NCBI RefSeq assembly: GCF_042466685.1
Contig: NZ_CP170448.1
Coordinates: forward strand, 2,976,001 to 3,040,000
Source: Vreelandella sp042466685
Lineage (GTDB): Bacteria; Pseudomonadota; Gammaproteobacteria; Pseudomonadales; Halomonadaceae
Length of the DNA stretch: 64,000 bases
Direction: 5' to 3'
Below the pieces are notes generated by a model. It did not search any database. It was not told the DNA's origin and saw only the letters and a program-made list of their open reading frames with translations. This document shows, in pieces, positions 42,523 through 50,726 of this stretch (its first letter is position 1; every line of letters begins with the position of its first letter). The position numbers and the translations under genes are program-made.

Positions 42523-42626
42523 TGGTGAGAGGGCAGGTTGGAGCGAGGGTCTTTCGCCCAGGGATGGCGAAAGTAGCGCCCAGGGATGGGTTCACAGCGC
42601 CCTCGCGGAAACCTGCCCTCTCACCA
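42523..42626. repeat. Nested inverted-repeat element between prpB and prpC
   Basis: Three stems nest. A 17-bp outer stem pairs 42523-42539 with 42610-42626. A 7-bp stem GCGAGGG/CCCTCGC pairs 42543-42549 with 42600-42606. An 8-bp hairpin CTTTCGCC/GGCGAAAG lies at 42551-42573. A 13-base direct repeat CGCCCAGGGATGG occurs at 42555-42567 and 42577-42589. No T-run adjoins the outer stem. It looks like a dispersed REP-type element or a structured intercistronic RNA. Confidence 0.85.
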
Positions 42627-42632
42627 GTTGAC

Positions 42633-43523
42633 CTATTGGTCATCACCTTTCTCGGCAAACAGGGCATCCAGCTTTTGCTCAAAATCGTGGTAGTTCAGAA
42701 AGTCGTAGAGCTCGTCGCGGGTTTGCATCAGCGGCACGACCTCTTTTTGGTGACCGTTGTCGAGGATGCTTTGATAGACCTGCAACGCCGCGGCGTTCAT
42801 GGCGCGAAACGCAGAGAGCGGGTAGAGCACCATGCGGCAGCCAACGTCACCAAGCTCCTGCTGGGTGAATAGGGGCGTTGCGCCAAATTCGGTGATATTG
42901 GCTAGAATCGGCGCATTGACCCGTTGGCAAAAAGCCTTGTAATCATCCAGGGTGTGCACCGCTTCAGCGAAGATGGCATCCGCCCCCGCTTCCACACAGG
43001 CATTGGCGCGTTCAATGGCGGCGTCAAGGCCCTCTTTTTGGAACGCATCGGTGCGGGCAATGAGATAGAAGGCGGGGTCGATCTTGGCATCGGCGGCGGC
43101 TTTGATACGGTCGACCATCTCCTGCTGGGAAACAATCGCTTTATTCGGGCGGTGACCACAACGCTTTTGCGCCACCTGGTCTTCCATATGAATCGCCGCC
43201 ACACCAGCGCGCTGCATCTCTTTGACGGTACGGGCGATATTAAAGGCGCCACCCCAGCCGGTATCGATATCCACCAGCAAAGGTAACTCGGTAGCGCCGC
43301 AGATACGGTGAGCATCCTCTACCACGTCATTCATGGTCGTCATGCCCAGATCCGGCAAGCCGAAGGAGGCGTTGGCCACACCGCCACCGGAGAGATAAAT
43401 CGCTTGATGGCCCACTTTGTCGGCCATCAGCGCGGTGTAAGCATTGATGGTGCCTAAGATCGGCAGCGGGCGGTTAGCGTCGAGGGCGGCCCGAAAGCGG
43501 GCACCTGGCGTCATCTGGGACAT
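42633..43523 (-). CDS. prpB: 2-Methylisocitrate lyase
   Basis: A 296-residue PEP mutase/isocitrate lyase-family enzyme that splits 2-methylisocitrate into pyruvate and succinate. The catalytic Cys is in QKRCGHRPNK, with DIDTGWGGAFNIAR and HMEDQ as metal and substrate motifs. AGGAG precedes the ATG. It lies directly after the gntR-type regulator and before the nested hairpin element. Confidence 0.96.
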   Translation of the reverse strand: MSQMTPGARFRAALDANRPLPILGTINAYTALMADKVGHQAIYLSGGGVANASFGLPDLGMTTMNDVVEDAHRICGATELPLLVDIDTGWGGAFNIARTVKEMQRAGVAAIHMEDQVAQKRCGHRPNKAIVSQQEMVDRIKAAADAKIDPAFYLIARTDAFQKEGLDAAIERANACVEAGADAIFAEAVHTLDDYKAFCQRVNAPILANITEFGATPLFTQQELGDVGCRMVLYPLSAFRAMNAAALQVYQSILDNGHQKEVVPLMQTRDELYDFLNYHDFEQKLDALFAEKGDDQ

Positions 43524-43580
43524 GGTGCGTTTCTCCTATTGCTAATTTTTAGTTATGTCATAGCTTTATTTAGTGATGTT

Positions 43581-44339
43581 TTAGCCTTGCGGTTTAGCTG
43601 CTGACTGCTCCAGGGCTGCGGCATAACGATCTGCCACATTGGCGCGGGAAGCGCTAACATGGCGGCGCATCAGCAGCTCGGCCAATTCTGCATCGCCCGC
43701 TTCAATGGCATCCACAATGCGATGGTGCTCCACAAAAGCGCGCTGGGGCCGGGTGCCACTGGCGCTAAACTGGGTGCGATAAAGGCGCACAAGGTAGTAG
43801 AGATCATCGCAGAGCAGGTTCATTAGCATCTTGTTATGGCTGCCCTGAACGATACAGTAGTGAAAATCGAGGTCACCTTCGCGCTGGTAGTAGGCTTCGC
43901 CACGCTTGAGATCGGCCTGGCCCTCGTGCAGCGCCAGCACATCCCGCAAGCCCTGAACCTCTGCCGGTGTCATATGCTCAGCCGCCAGACGCGCCGCCAT
44001 GCTTTCAAGGGCTTCGCGCAGATCAAACAGCTCTAGAAGTTCTTTCATCGAGAGCTTAACTACCCGGGCGCCCACATGGGGAACGCGCTCGATGAGTCGA
44101 TGTGCCTCCAGGCGCCGCATCGCCTCCCGCAGCGGCCCACGGGAAATGCCGTAGGTTTTTGATAACCCTGGCTCGGTGATCTTACTGCCCGGAGCAAGCT
44201 CACCCCGTACGATGGCATCCTGCAACTGATGAAACACCCGCTCGGCGAGGGTACGCACTTCAGGCGTCGTGGATTCGGACGAACTTTCTTCGGACGAACT
44301 TGCAGTGGTGCTTAATGAAGGAGTAGCGAGAGAAGCCAT
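43581..44339 (-). CDS. GntR (FadR subfamily) regulator of the prp operon
   Basis: A 252-residue repressor-type protein with an N-terminal winged helix (ELAPGSKITEPGLSKTYGIS, RGPLREAMRRLEAHRL) and an FCD ligand-binding domain with Asp and His residues (FDLREALESMAARLAAEHM, DLDFHYCIVQGSHN). In pseudomonads a GntR protein in this position controls prp; enterics use sigma54-type PrpR. The first 30 residues are a Ser/Thr/Glu-rich extension containing a small repeat. The chosen ATG (44337-44339) lies six bases from a palindromic box that is probably its own operator. Confidence 0.88.
   Translation of the reverse strand: MASLATPSLSTTASSSEESSSESTTPEVRTLAERVFHQLQDAIVRGELAPGSKITEPGLSKTYGISRGPLREAMRRLEAHRLIERVPHVGARVVKLSMKELLELFDLREALESMAARLAAEHMTPAEVQGLRDVLALHEGQADLKRGEAYYQREGDLDFHYCIVQGSHNKMLMNLLCDDLYYLVRLYRTQFSASGTRPQRAFVEHHRIVDAIEAGDAELAELLMRRHVSASRANVADRYAAALEQSAAKPQG
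44274..44301 (-). repeat. 15-bp period repeat in the regulator's N-terminal codons
   Basis: TTCGGACGAACTT occurs at 44274-44286 and again at 44289-44301, exactly 15 bases apart, encoding part of the Ser/Glu-rich N-terminal segment in frame. Confidence 0.85.
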
Positions 44340-44344
44340 AATTG

Positions 44345-44356
44345 ATTGTCGACAAT
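44345..44356. promoter_or_regulatory. Palindromic operator-like box 1 (prp regulator)
   Basis: ATTGTCGACAAT is a perfect 12-bp palindrome ending six bases from the regulator start codon. Short symmetric boxes of this kind suit FadR-type GntR proteins, so autorepression and control of the whole prp operon is the likely use. Confidence 0.65.
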
Positions 44357-44460
44357 TGAAAAGTAAACCAACTCTAGCGCGTGTCAATTAAACCGTCAAC
44401 CAGCCTTATTCACCGATTTTATACGCCTTTCGTTGTATTAGCAGGCGCAACAAAAACCAT

Positions 44461-44472
44461 CTTGTCAACAAT
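44461..44472. promoter_or_regulatory. Operator-like box 2, variant of box 1
   Basis: CTTGTCAACAAT matches box 1 at 10 of 12 positions and lies 116 bases away in the gntR-pabB divergent region. Two related boxes could allow looping or control of both promoters. Confidence 0.5.
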
Positions 44473-44599
44473 CAAGCCATTTTGTTACTCAACGCTGCGA
44501 ATAATCCTCTGCGTGAGAAAGGCGTCGAAGCGCTGCGCTGGTGTCATTGTCTACGCCCCTCTAAAATGACTCGCCCTTTACTGGCTAGGCGTTTGCTTA

Positions 44600-45955
44600 A
44601 TGATCAAGGCGTTGACGATATCAGCCCTGCCCTATTCACCCGACCCACTGGGTTTATTCGCTCGCCTGCGAACCAGGCCCGGTGCAATACTGCTCGACAG
44701 TGGCCGCCCGGTCGCTACCGGCCGCTTTGATATAATCAGCAGTGACCCGCTCGCTACGCTTGAGGTTGCTCATAATGGTGAGGCGAGTATCGCATCGGAT
44801 CGGCTTAGCCCTCCGGCTCACTTGGCCAACGATGCCTTGGCCCTTCAGCAGTGGCTGCTGGATCAACTGGATATTCCGGATGAAGCCAGTGAACTTCCGT
44901 TTCTGGGCGGGCTAATAGGCTACTGGGGGTACGACTTAGGCCGAAAAACCTTATCCATCCCGAGCCGTCAAGCAAGCCCGGTCACACTGCCACAAGCCCG
45001 TTTAGGACTTTACGACTGGTGTATTACCCTGGATCACATGGCCCAGCAGGCGTGGTTAATCGCCACACCGCAACGCCGTGAGCAGGTAGAGGGTTGGCTT
45101 ACCCAGCCCCCAGCGCCCACTCATGCATTCACATTAACGGATACCTTTAAGGCAGAACTTAGCCACGCCCAATACGAGGCACGCTTTAACGCCGTTCAGC
45201 GCTATATTCGGGCGGGTGACTGCTATCAAATTAACCTGGCGCAGCGCTTTTATGCCGACTACCAGGGGGATGAGTGGCAGGCATACCTGCAACTGCGTAA
45301 AGCCACCCCTACGCCCTATTCAGGCTATATGGCCTGGGGCGACAAAGCGGTCATGTCACTTTCACCAGAACGGTTTATTCAGTGCCGCAACGGCGAGGTA
45401 GAAACCCGGCCGATTAAAGGCACCCGCCCGCGTGGTGCAACATTTGAAGAGGATCAGGCGCTGGCGGAGCAGCTTTTGAGCAGCACTAAAGATCGCGCTG
45501 AAAATGTCATGATCGTCGACCTGCTGCGCAATGATTTAGGTCGCGTCTGCCAACCCGGTACCATCCGCGTACCGCAGCTGTGTCACCTTGAGAGTTACCC
45601 TAACGTGCACCATCTGGTCAGTGTCGTACAGGGAACCCTGGCCAATGCTTATACCCCGCTGGCACTGCTTAAAGCAGCCTTCCCCGGCGGCTCGATTACC
45701 GGCGCGCCTAAAATTCGTGCGATGCAGATCATAGATGAACTGGAACCCTGCCAACGCAGCGTGTATTGCGGCAGCCTGGGCTATGTGGATGTACGCGGCA
45801 GCATGGATACCTCTATCGCTATTCGCACGATGGTGGCCGAGGCGGGAAGAGTGCATGTATGGGGCGGAGGGGGGTTGGTGGCAGACTCCCAAGCGGAGGA
45901 AGAGTACACCGAGACGCTGGATAAAATTCGCCACCTAATTGGCGCTTTGGAATAA
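44600..45955 (+). CDS. pabB: Aminodeoxychorismate synthase component I
   Basis: A 451-residue chorismate-binding enzyme of folate synthesis. RPIKGTRPRGATFEEDQ, ENVMIVDLLRNDLGRV, FPGGSITGAPKIRAMQIIDELE and GGGLVADSQAEEEYTETLDK (quoted separately) are the family motifs. It works with a PabA-type glutaminase. The N-terminal half (about 1-150) is the divergent tryptophan-like domain. The product is PabB rather than TrpE by length and by PIKGTRPRG. It is divergent from the prp regulator. Confidence 0.92.
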   Translation: MIKALTISALPYSPDPLGLFARLRTRPGAILLDSGRPVATGRFDIISSDPLATLEVAHNGEASIASDRLSPPAHLANDALALQQWLLDQLDIPDEASELPFLGGLIGYWGYDLGRKTLSIPSRQASPVTLPQARLGLYDWCITLDHMAQQAWLIATPQRREQVEGWLTQPPAPTHAFTLTDTFKAELSHAQYEARFNAVQRYIRAGDCYQINLAQRFYADYQGDEWQAYLQLRKATPTPYSGYMAWGDKAVMSLSPERFIQCRNGEVETRPIKGTRPRGATFEEDQALAEQLLSSTKDRAENVMIVDLLRNDLGRVCQPGTIRVPQLCHLESYPNVHHLVSVVQGTLANAYTPLALLKAAFPGGSITGAPKIRAMQIIDELEPCQRSVYCGSLGYVDVRGSMDTSIAIRTMVAEAGRVHVWGGGGLVADSQAEEEYTETLDKIRHLIGALE

Positions 45956-46048
45956 GCAGCGCGAACTCTATATCAAAAAGGAATATAAAAGCCAAACTAA
46001 ACGGTATTGGGGCTCGCTGCCTCCTGTTTGGTAGCCTAGTCGGCATGA

Positions 46049-46076
46049 TTTAACTCTCGATATTTAATTCTCGATT
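46049..46076 (+). repeat. 14-bp tandem duplication just upstream of the cysH ribosome site
   Basis: TTTAACTCTCGATA (46049-46062) is followed directly by TTTAATTCTCGATT (46063-46076); 12 of 14 bases agree. AGGAGG of cysH begins two bases later. Confidence 0.85.
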
Positions 46077-46086
46077 AGGAGGCAGC

Positions 46087-46707
46087 ATGTCCTCAGAGCT
46101 TGAAGCGATTAACAGGGATTTCGCCAATAATCCTCAAGGGCTAGTTGAGTGGGCGTTGGCACAGGGTGCACGGCCTATTTGCACCACCAACTTTCGCCCC
46201 TTTGAGGCAGTGATCCTGCATATGGTGACCCAGGTGCGCCCGGATATTCCCATTGTGTGGATGGACAGTGGCTACAACACCGAGGCGACCTATCAGTTTG
46301 CTGATGCAGTCATCAAACAGCTCAATCTTAATCTGGTGAGCTTTATACCCCAGCGAACCCGCGCCCACCGCGAGGCACTGGAGGGATCTATGCCTGGCAT
46401 CGACGACCCGCGCCACGCGGCCTTTACTCAGGAAGTAAAAATCGAACCCTTCGAGCGCGCGTTGCGTGAAATGCAGCCCGACGTATGGTTCACCGCGCTG
46501 CGCGCTGAAGACACGCCCGAGCGTGCCAAAATGCAGCCGGTCAGCCGCAACAGCGATGGTCTATTGAAAGTTGCCCCGCTGTTACAGTGGAGCGCCAAAG
46601 ACATGTACCAATACCTTCAGACGCATAACTTGCCTAACAACTTTGACTACTTCGACCCTACCAAGGTGGAAGAGAAACGCGAATGCGGGCTGCATTTACA
46701 ACACTGA
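46087..46707 (+). CDS. cysH: Phosphoadenylyl-sulfate reductase
   Basis: A 206-residue enzyme reducing PAPS to sulfite with thioredoxin. The catalytic cysteine is in EKRECGLH at the C-terminus. PIVWMDSGYNTEATYQFAD and WFTALRAEDTPER are the binding segments. It lacks the CC...CxxC pairs of APS reductases with an iron-sulfur cluster, so it is the PAPS type. It is shorter than the E. coli enzyme (244). Perfect AGGAGG lies four bases before the ATG. cysB and trxA follow, a functionally sensible neighbourhood. Confidence 0.9.
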   Translation: MSSELEAINRDFANNPQGLVEWALAQGARPICTTNFRPFEAVILHMVTQVRPDIPIVWMDSGYNTEATYQFADAVIKQLNLNLVSFIPQRTRAHREALEGSMPGIDDPRHAAFTQEVKIEPFERALREMQPDVWFTALRAEDTPERAKMQPVSRNSDGLLKVAPLLQWSAKDMYQYLQTHNLPNNFDYFDPTKVEEKRECGLHLQH

Positions 46708-46720
46708 TTCACACAGCAAA

Positions 46721-47695
46721 TTAATACTCGGGCAGGTCTAAGTCATCGAACAGCGACTGTTCATGGCGCGGGCCTGCCATTAGCGCTTCTTCTACCCGCT
46801 CGCGGGTCAGGTGAGGCGCAAAGCGCTCTAAAAAGTCGTACATATAGCCGCGCATAAAAGTGCCACGACGAATACCAATTTTGGTTGTCGAGCTAGCAAA
46901 CAGGTGACTGGCATCTAGGGCAACGAGATCATCATCAAGCGCCTCATCCACGGCCATATGCGCCACAATGCCGACTCCCATCCCCAGCCGTACGTAAGTT
47001 TTAATCACATCCGCATCAGCCGCTGTCAGCACCACATTGGGCGTTAACCCTTTCGCTTTAAAGGCGTCGTCTAACTGCGAACGACCGGTAAACCCAAACA
47101 CATAGGTGACCAATGGATGTTCGCCGAGCGCCTCTAGGGTCAACGGGCCCTGATACGTGGCTAGCGGGTGCCCCTTGGGTACCAGTACGCAGCGATTCCA
47201 GCGGTAGCACGGCAGTAGCACTAAATCGGTAAACAGCTCTAGCGACTCGGTAGCAATAGCAAAATCGGCTTGCCCCTCACTGACCATCTGGGCTATCTGC
47301 TTGGGCGTACCCTGCTGCATATGCAGCGCCACATCGGGGTATTTAAGGGTGAATTCGCTGATAATAGGCGGTAAGGCGTAGCGAGCCTGGGTATGGGTCG
47401 TGGCTATGGCCAAGCTGCCACGACGCTCATCGCTATGTTCCTGAGCCACCTGTTTAATATTTTCGGTGAGGCGCAGAACCTGCCCCGCCAGATCAATAAT
47501 CGACTGCCCGGCAGGCGTGACCCGTGTCAGATGTTTGCCGCTGCGAGCAAAAATCTCGACACCAAGCTCGTCTTCTAACAGACGAATTTGCTTGGAGATC
47601 CCCGGCTGTGAGGTAAATAGACTTTGCGCTGTGGCCGAGACATTCAGGTTATGCCGATTGACTTCCCAGATATAGCGTAGCTGTTGTAGCTTCAT
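46721..47695 (-). CDS. cysB: LysR-type sulfur regulator CysB
   Basis: A 324-residue LysR regulator. The helix-turn-helix is in SLFTSQPGISKQIRLLEDEL. MKLQQLRYIWEVNRHNLNVS and FARSGKHLTRVTPAG are characteristic of CysB. The effector domain would sense N-acetylserine and sulfide or thiosulfate. It is convergent with cysH, 13 bases between stops. CysB activates cys genes, so cysH is a likely target. Confidence 0.94.
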   Translation of the reverse strand: MKLQQLRYIWEVNRHNLNVSATAQSLFTSQPGISKQIRLLEDELGVEIFARSGKHLTRVTPAGQSIIDLAGQVLRLTENIKQVAQEHSDERRGSLAIATTHTQARYALPPIISEFTLKYPDVALHMQQGTPKQIAQMVSEGQADFAIATESLELFTDLVLLPCYRWNRCVLVPKGHPLATYQGPLTLEALGEHPLVTYVFGFTGRSQLDDAFKAKGLTPNVVLTAADADVIKTYVRLGMGVGIVAHMAVDEALDDDLVALDASHLFASSTTKIGIRRGTFMRGYMYDFLERFAPHLTRERVEEALMAGPRHEQSLFDDLDLPEY

Positions 47696-48119
47696 GTCCT
47701 CACCTTATTTATTCTCTAGACAGATCTATGTAGACCGTATCTCTATGCAGGCCGAATGTTTAAGTGCATCCATACACTGGTGCCACGTCACGTCTGACTG
47801 GGTGTATTGCTTTGCGCTGCTTTGCTTTATGTTGCACTGCTTGGCTCAACCGGCACTCTACAGCACCATATAGAATAAAAAACACCATAATAATGCTTTT
47901 ATATTATAAAAAAAATGCCCTACCAGCACTCATTAATTTCTGCTATTTAGTTAACTCACTAGGCGGGAAATTTGCCAGCAACCTTCGCGCCCGCTAACAT
48001 CTGCCCACGCTTATCGCGATAGACACGAGGCGCGGCAAAAGTACGCCAATGGATCGCGTAATGACCGTTGCTCCATTTGAGGCAACGAAACAGTAAGAGC
48101 AACGCAAACGGAGAAGCAA
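47696..48119. other. Gene-free AT-rich region between cysB and trxA
   Basis: This 424-base divergent intergenic region shows no convincing gene. From about 47860 to 47960 it is very AT-rich, with the perfect palindrome TTTTATATTATAAAA at 47897-47911. Promoters for cysB and trxA must lie here. Shine-Dalgarno sequences are AGGTGAGG for cysB and GGAG for trxA. Confidence 0.7.
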
Positions 48120-48443
48120 ATGGCTAATAATGTTGATGTCACCAACGCCAATTTTGAGCAAGAAGTCCTCAACGCTGAACAGCCTGTGCTAATGAAATTC
48201 TGGGCGCCGTGGTGTGGCCCGTGCAAAGTGATGGCCCCGGTCGTTGATGAAGTGGCCGCAGAACGTCAGGAGAGCCTGAAAGTCGTTAGCGTTAATGTAG
48301 ACGACGCTCCTGAAATTGCTGCTGAGCAAGGCGTTCGCGGTGTACCTACCGTGATGCTGTTTAAATCCGGCACCAAAGTCGCCTCACTGGTTGGCGCGCA
48401 GTCTAAATCGCAACTGACGCAGTTCATCGAACAAAACGCTTGA
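48120..48443 (+). CDS. trxA: Thioredoxin
   Basis: A 107-residue thioredoxin with active site WAPWCGPCKV (Cys at about 33 and 36), the cis-proline segment RGVPTVMLF and normal length. GGAG lies eight bases upstream of the ATG. A strong terminator follows the stop. It is the likely electron donor for the nearby cysH product. Confidence 0.97.
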   Translation: MANNVDVTNANFEQEVLNAEQPVLMKFWAPWCGPCKVMAPVVDEVAAERQESLKVVSVNVDDAPEIAAEQGVRGVPTVMLFKSGTKVASLVGAQSKSQLTQFIEQNA

Positions 48444-48464
48444 TCAGTGCGTTTAGTGCTTGTG

Positions 48465-48494
48465 AAAACCGCCGACGCTGTCGGCGGTTTTTCT
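48465..48494. terminator. Intrinsic terminator after trxA
   Basis: AAAACCGCCGAC and GTCGGCGGTTTTT flank a tiny loop. T-runs on the plus strand and A-runs on the other side mean it can act for trxA and for the convergent AI-2E-family gene. Confidence 0.93.
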
Positions 48495-48498
48495 TTCG

Positions 48499-49602
48499 CT
48501 AGTTTCGGCGTTTCCAGGGTGGCAAACTTGCATCACTCGCTCGGATATCTTTAACGCGACGTTTCCCAGGCCCTAACAGCCGAGCTATCCAGCGTGTTTG
48601 AGGGTGGCTATCCAAAGCGATTTTCAGAGTCATTGTCAGCATCACCGAGAGCAGCATCCCCGCCGCACCAAAGATCCACCCCCATACCACTAGCGATAAA
48701 AACGCCACAAATGTGGAAAGCCCCAATGCTTGCCCCATTACCCTAGGCTCTATCAAATTGCCGAGCACAAAGTTAATCACCAGATAAGCGGAAGCCAGCA
48801 GTAGTGCCTGAAAGGCGCCGCCATCCTGAGACACCAGCAGCAACAGCACCGGTGGAATGGCAGCAATGGCCGAGCCGATATTGGGTATAAAGTTAAGGGC
48901 AAAAGCCAGCACGCCCCACAGTAGCGGAAAATCCACTCCCACAACCACACAGGAGAGCCATACCAGCACCCCAGTGGCCAGGCTGATCATGGTTTTAACA
49001 GCCAGATAGCGCTTCAGCGTTAAACTGAATTCGCTAAAGCGCTTCAAGCTGGGGGCAGGGTTTTCCAGTGCACGAGAGACTTTGTCACGCACATTGAGTG
49101 TTTCAAACAGCATGAAGATGACCAGCAACCCCACAATAATGCTCTGCATAAACAGATTGCCTAGCTGGCTCAACAGCTCGGGCATCCAAGAGCCCTCATC
49201 CTCTCCCTCAAAAAGCGAGTTAATCTGGTCGGGATTAATCGCCAACCCCCGTGAAGAGAGCGCATTAAGCAAGTTCCAGTACTGTTCGTAAAGCCGCGAC
49301 TCAATGTCCGGCAATGCCGCCACAAAGGTACTAAAACTATTGACCACCAGCAGGCCAATAAGCGATAAAAACCCTAGCAATACCATCAAGGTTAGGAAAG
49401 CCGACACCCGCATACTCAAGCCACAGCGATGCAGCCACTGCACTGGCGAGGTACATACTACGGCGATAAAAATCGCCAGTAACAGCGGCACAAGTAGATC
49501 AGCGCCCACTTTCATACCCGCAATAATCACTACCAACGCAGCGAGCGCCAACGTGGCATGAAGCGGTATACTGCGGTAATCTTCATCTGACAATTTCGAC
49601 AT
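48499..49602 (-). CDS. AI-2E family transporter
   Basis: A 367-residue inner-membrane protein with about eight hydrophobic helices. It has the family segments PLLLAIFIAVVCTSPVQWL, PLLWGVLAFALNFIPNIGS and NFVLGNLIEPRVMGQALGLS. Members include the putative AI-2 exporter TqsA and Na+/H+ antiporters, so the substrate is open. AAGGA precedes the ATG. The tail (330-367) is basic and cytoplasmic. Convergent with trxA. Confidence 0.9.
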   Translation of the reverse strand: MSKLSDEDYRSIPLHATLALAALVVIIAGMKVGADLLVPLLLAIFIAVVCTSPVQWLHRCGLSMRVSAFLTLMVLLGFLSLIGLLVVNSFSTFVAALPDIESRLYEQYWNLLNALSSRGLAINPDQINSLFEGEDEGSWMPELLSQLGNLFMQSIIVGLLVIFMLFETLNVRDKVSRALENPAPSLKRFSEFSLTLKRYLAVKTMISLATGVLVWLSCVVVGVDFPLLWGVLAFALNFIPNIGSAIAAIPPVLLLLVSQDGGAFQALLLASAYLVINFVLGNLIEPRVMGQALGLSTFVAFLSLVVWGWIFGAAGMLLSVMLTMTLKIALDSHPQTRWIARLLGPGKRRVKDIRASDASLPPWKRRN

Positions 49603-49826
49603 GATCCATCCTTAGCTTGCTGTCAATATATAATGGCTGCATACGTCATATTGCACAAACCGTGCAAATAATAAGCAACTGTTTTGCGTTCACTCTTCCC
49701 TGCTGAACTTTCTCTTCTTCTAAGCTTCAAAACGACCTGTACGCTTCCCAGTAACGTCTACCCTAACGTTTTGAATTTCGGGCTTAACTCAGCGGCGCAA
49801 CAGCTCGCACACTAAGGAAGTCATTT

Positions 49827-50726
49827 ATGAAAGCAACTACCCTTAATTTTCCAAAGCCAAGTTTTCGTAAACCCGGTTTTCGTAAACCAGGCTCTCAAAA
49901 CCTGGGCACTAAACGCTTACGCAGCGGTCTGATTGGCGGAGCTCTGCTGGCACTCATTTGCGCTCCCTTAGCCCACGCTTCACCGCCTCACACGCCCCAA
50001 CCAAGCCTGCACGTTCAAGCGCAGTCATGGGTGGAGGTAGAACCCGACAAAGCCACCCTCAATGCGCGACTGTGGGAAAACACGCCTGCCCTTTCCACCC
50101 TGGAAGAGAGCGATAGTAGCGCACTTAGCGATGCCCGCGAACGTTTGGAGAGCCGTGCCAGCGAATTAATCGAGAAGATGGAAGCCACCGGCCTTCAACG
50201 CAACGCCATAAATGCGGGCTCGTTGAACGTCTACCCCGAACACGTTCAAGGATCACGTAACGAAGATGGCGAGCATGAGACCTTGCAGCGCACGCGTCTC
50301 GAGCGCCCGATCACCGTCGAATTAACCGATCTGGATCAGTTGAGTGAAGTGTTAGACGCGCTAATAGCCGCGGGTGTCAACTCACTGGACGGCGTGCAGT
50401 TCGACCTTCAAGATCGCGACGCTGCCACTGACGAAGCGCTGGTTAAAGCGCTAGAGAAAGCACAGCACAAAGCCACCCTGATGGCCGATAGCTTAGATGC
50501 TGAGCTTGGCCATGTGCAGCGCATTGAAGAGACCCAATCGCCCATCTTCCAACCGCGCATGATGGCGATGCGGGCAGAGAGCGATAGCGCGGGTGGTCAA
50601 TCCGCTCCCGCCAGTGATTACAGCCCCGGCACCATCCGCATTGATGCCGGGGTCAGCGTTGAGTGGGCGCTTAAAGGGCCAGACGCTCCAGGCCGCCCAG
50701 ATAGCGACGTAGCGGCTCAGGAATAG
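49827..50726 (+). CDS. SIMPL-domain periplasmic protein
   Basis: A 299-residue exported protein with the SIMPL (DUF541) domain at about 65-275: SLHVQAQSWVEVEPDKATLN, LQRNAINAGSLNVYPE, ALEKAQHKATLMADSLDAEL and IRIDAGVSVEWAL. The leader is long, with an N-terminal Lys/Arg-rich region containing an in-frame 15-bp repeat (KPSFRKPGFRKPG), then the hydrophobic core LIGGALLALICAPLAHA. Function of these proteins is unclear. The 3' end overlaps serS by 56 bases tail-to-tail. Confidence 0.86.
   Translation: MKATTLNFPKPSFRKPGFRKPGSQNLGTKRLRSGLIGGALLALICAPLAHASPPHTPQPSLHVQAQSWVEVEPDKATLNARLWENTPALSTLEESDSSALSDARERLESRASELIEKMEATGLQRNAINAGSLNVYPEHVQGSRNEDGEHETLQRTRLERPITVELTDLDQLSEVLDALIAAGVNSLDGVQFDLQDRDAATDEALVKALEKAQHKATLMADSLDAELGHVQRIEETQSPIFQPRMMAMRAESDSAGGQSAPASDYSPGTIRIDAGVSVEWALKGPDAPGRPDSDVAAQE
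49861..49905 (+). repeat. 15-bp in-frame tandem repeat in the SIMPL leader
   Basis: GTTTTCGTAAACCCG (49861-49875), GTTTTCGTAAACCAG (49876-49890) and a degenerate GCTCTCAAAACCTGG (49891-49905). The first two differ at one base and encode repeated F-R-K-P-G residues ahead of the signal-peptide core. Confidence 0.9.

Noticed and set aside
46087..46707. Truncated cysH
   Set aside because: Although about 40 residues shorter than the E. coli enzyme, it keeps the C-terminal catalytic Cys motif and a strong ribosome site, so it reads as a complete short form.
47764..47997. Open frame of 77 codons in the cysB-trxA spacer
   Set aside because: Composition follows the AT-rich spacer, there is no ribosome site, and the translation shows no coherent domain or membrane pattern.
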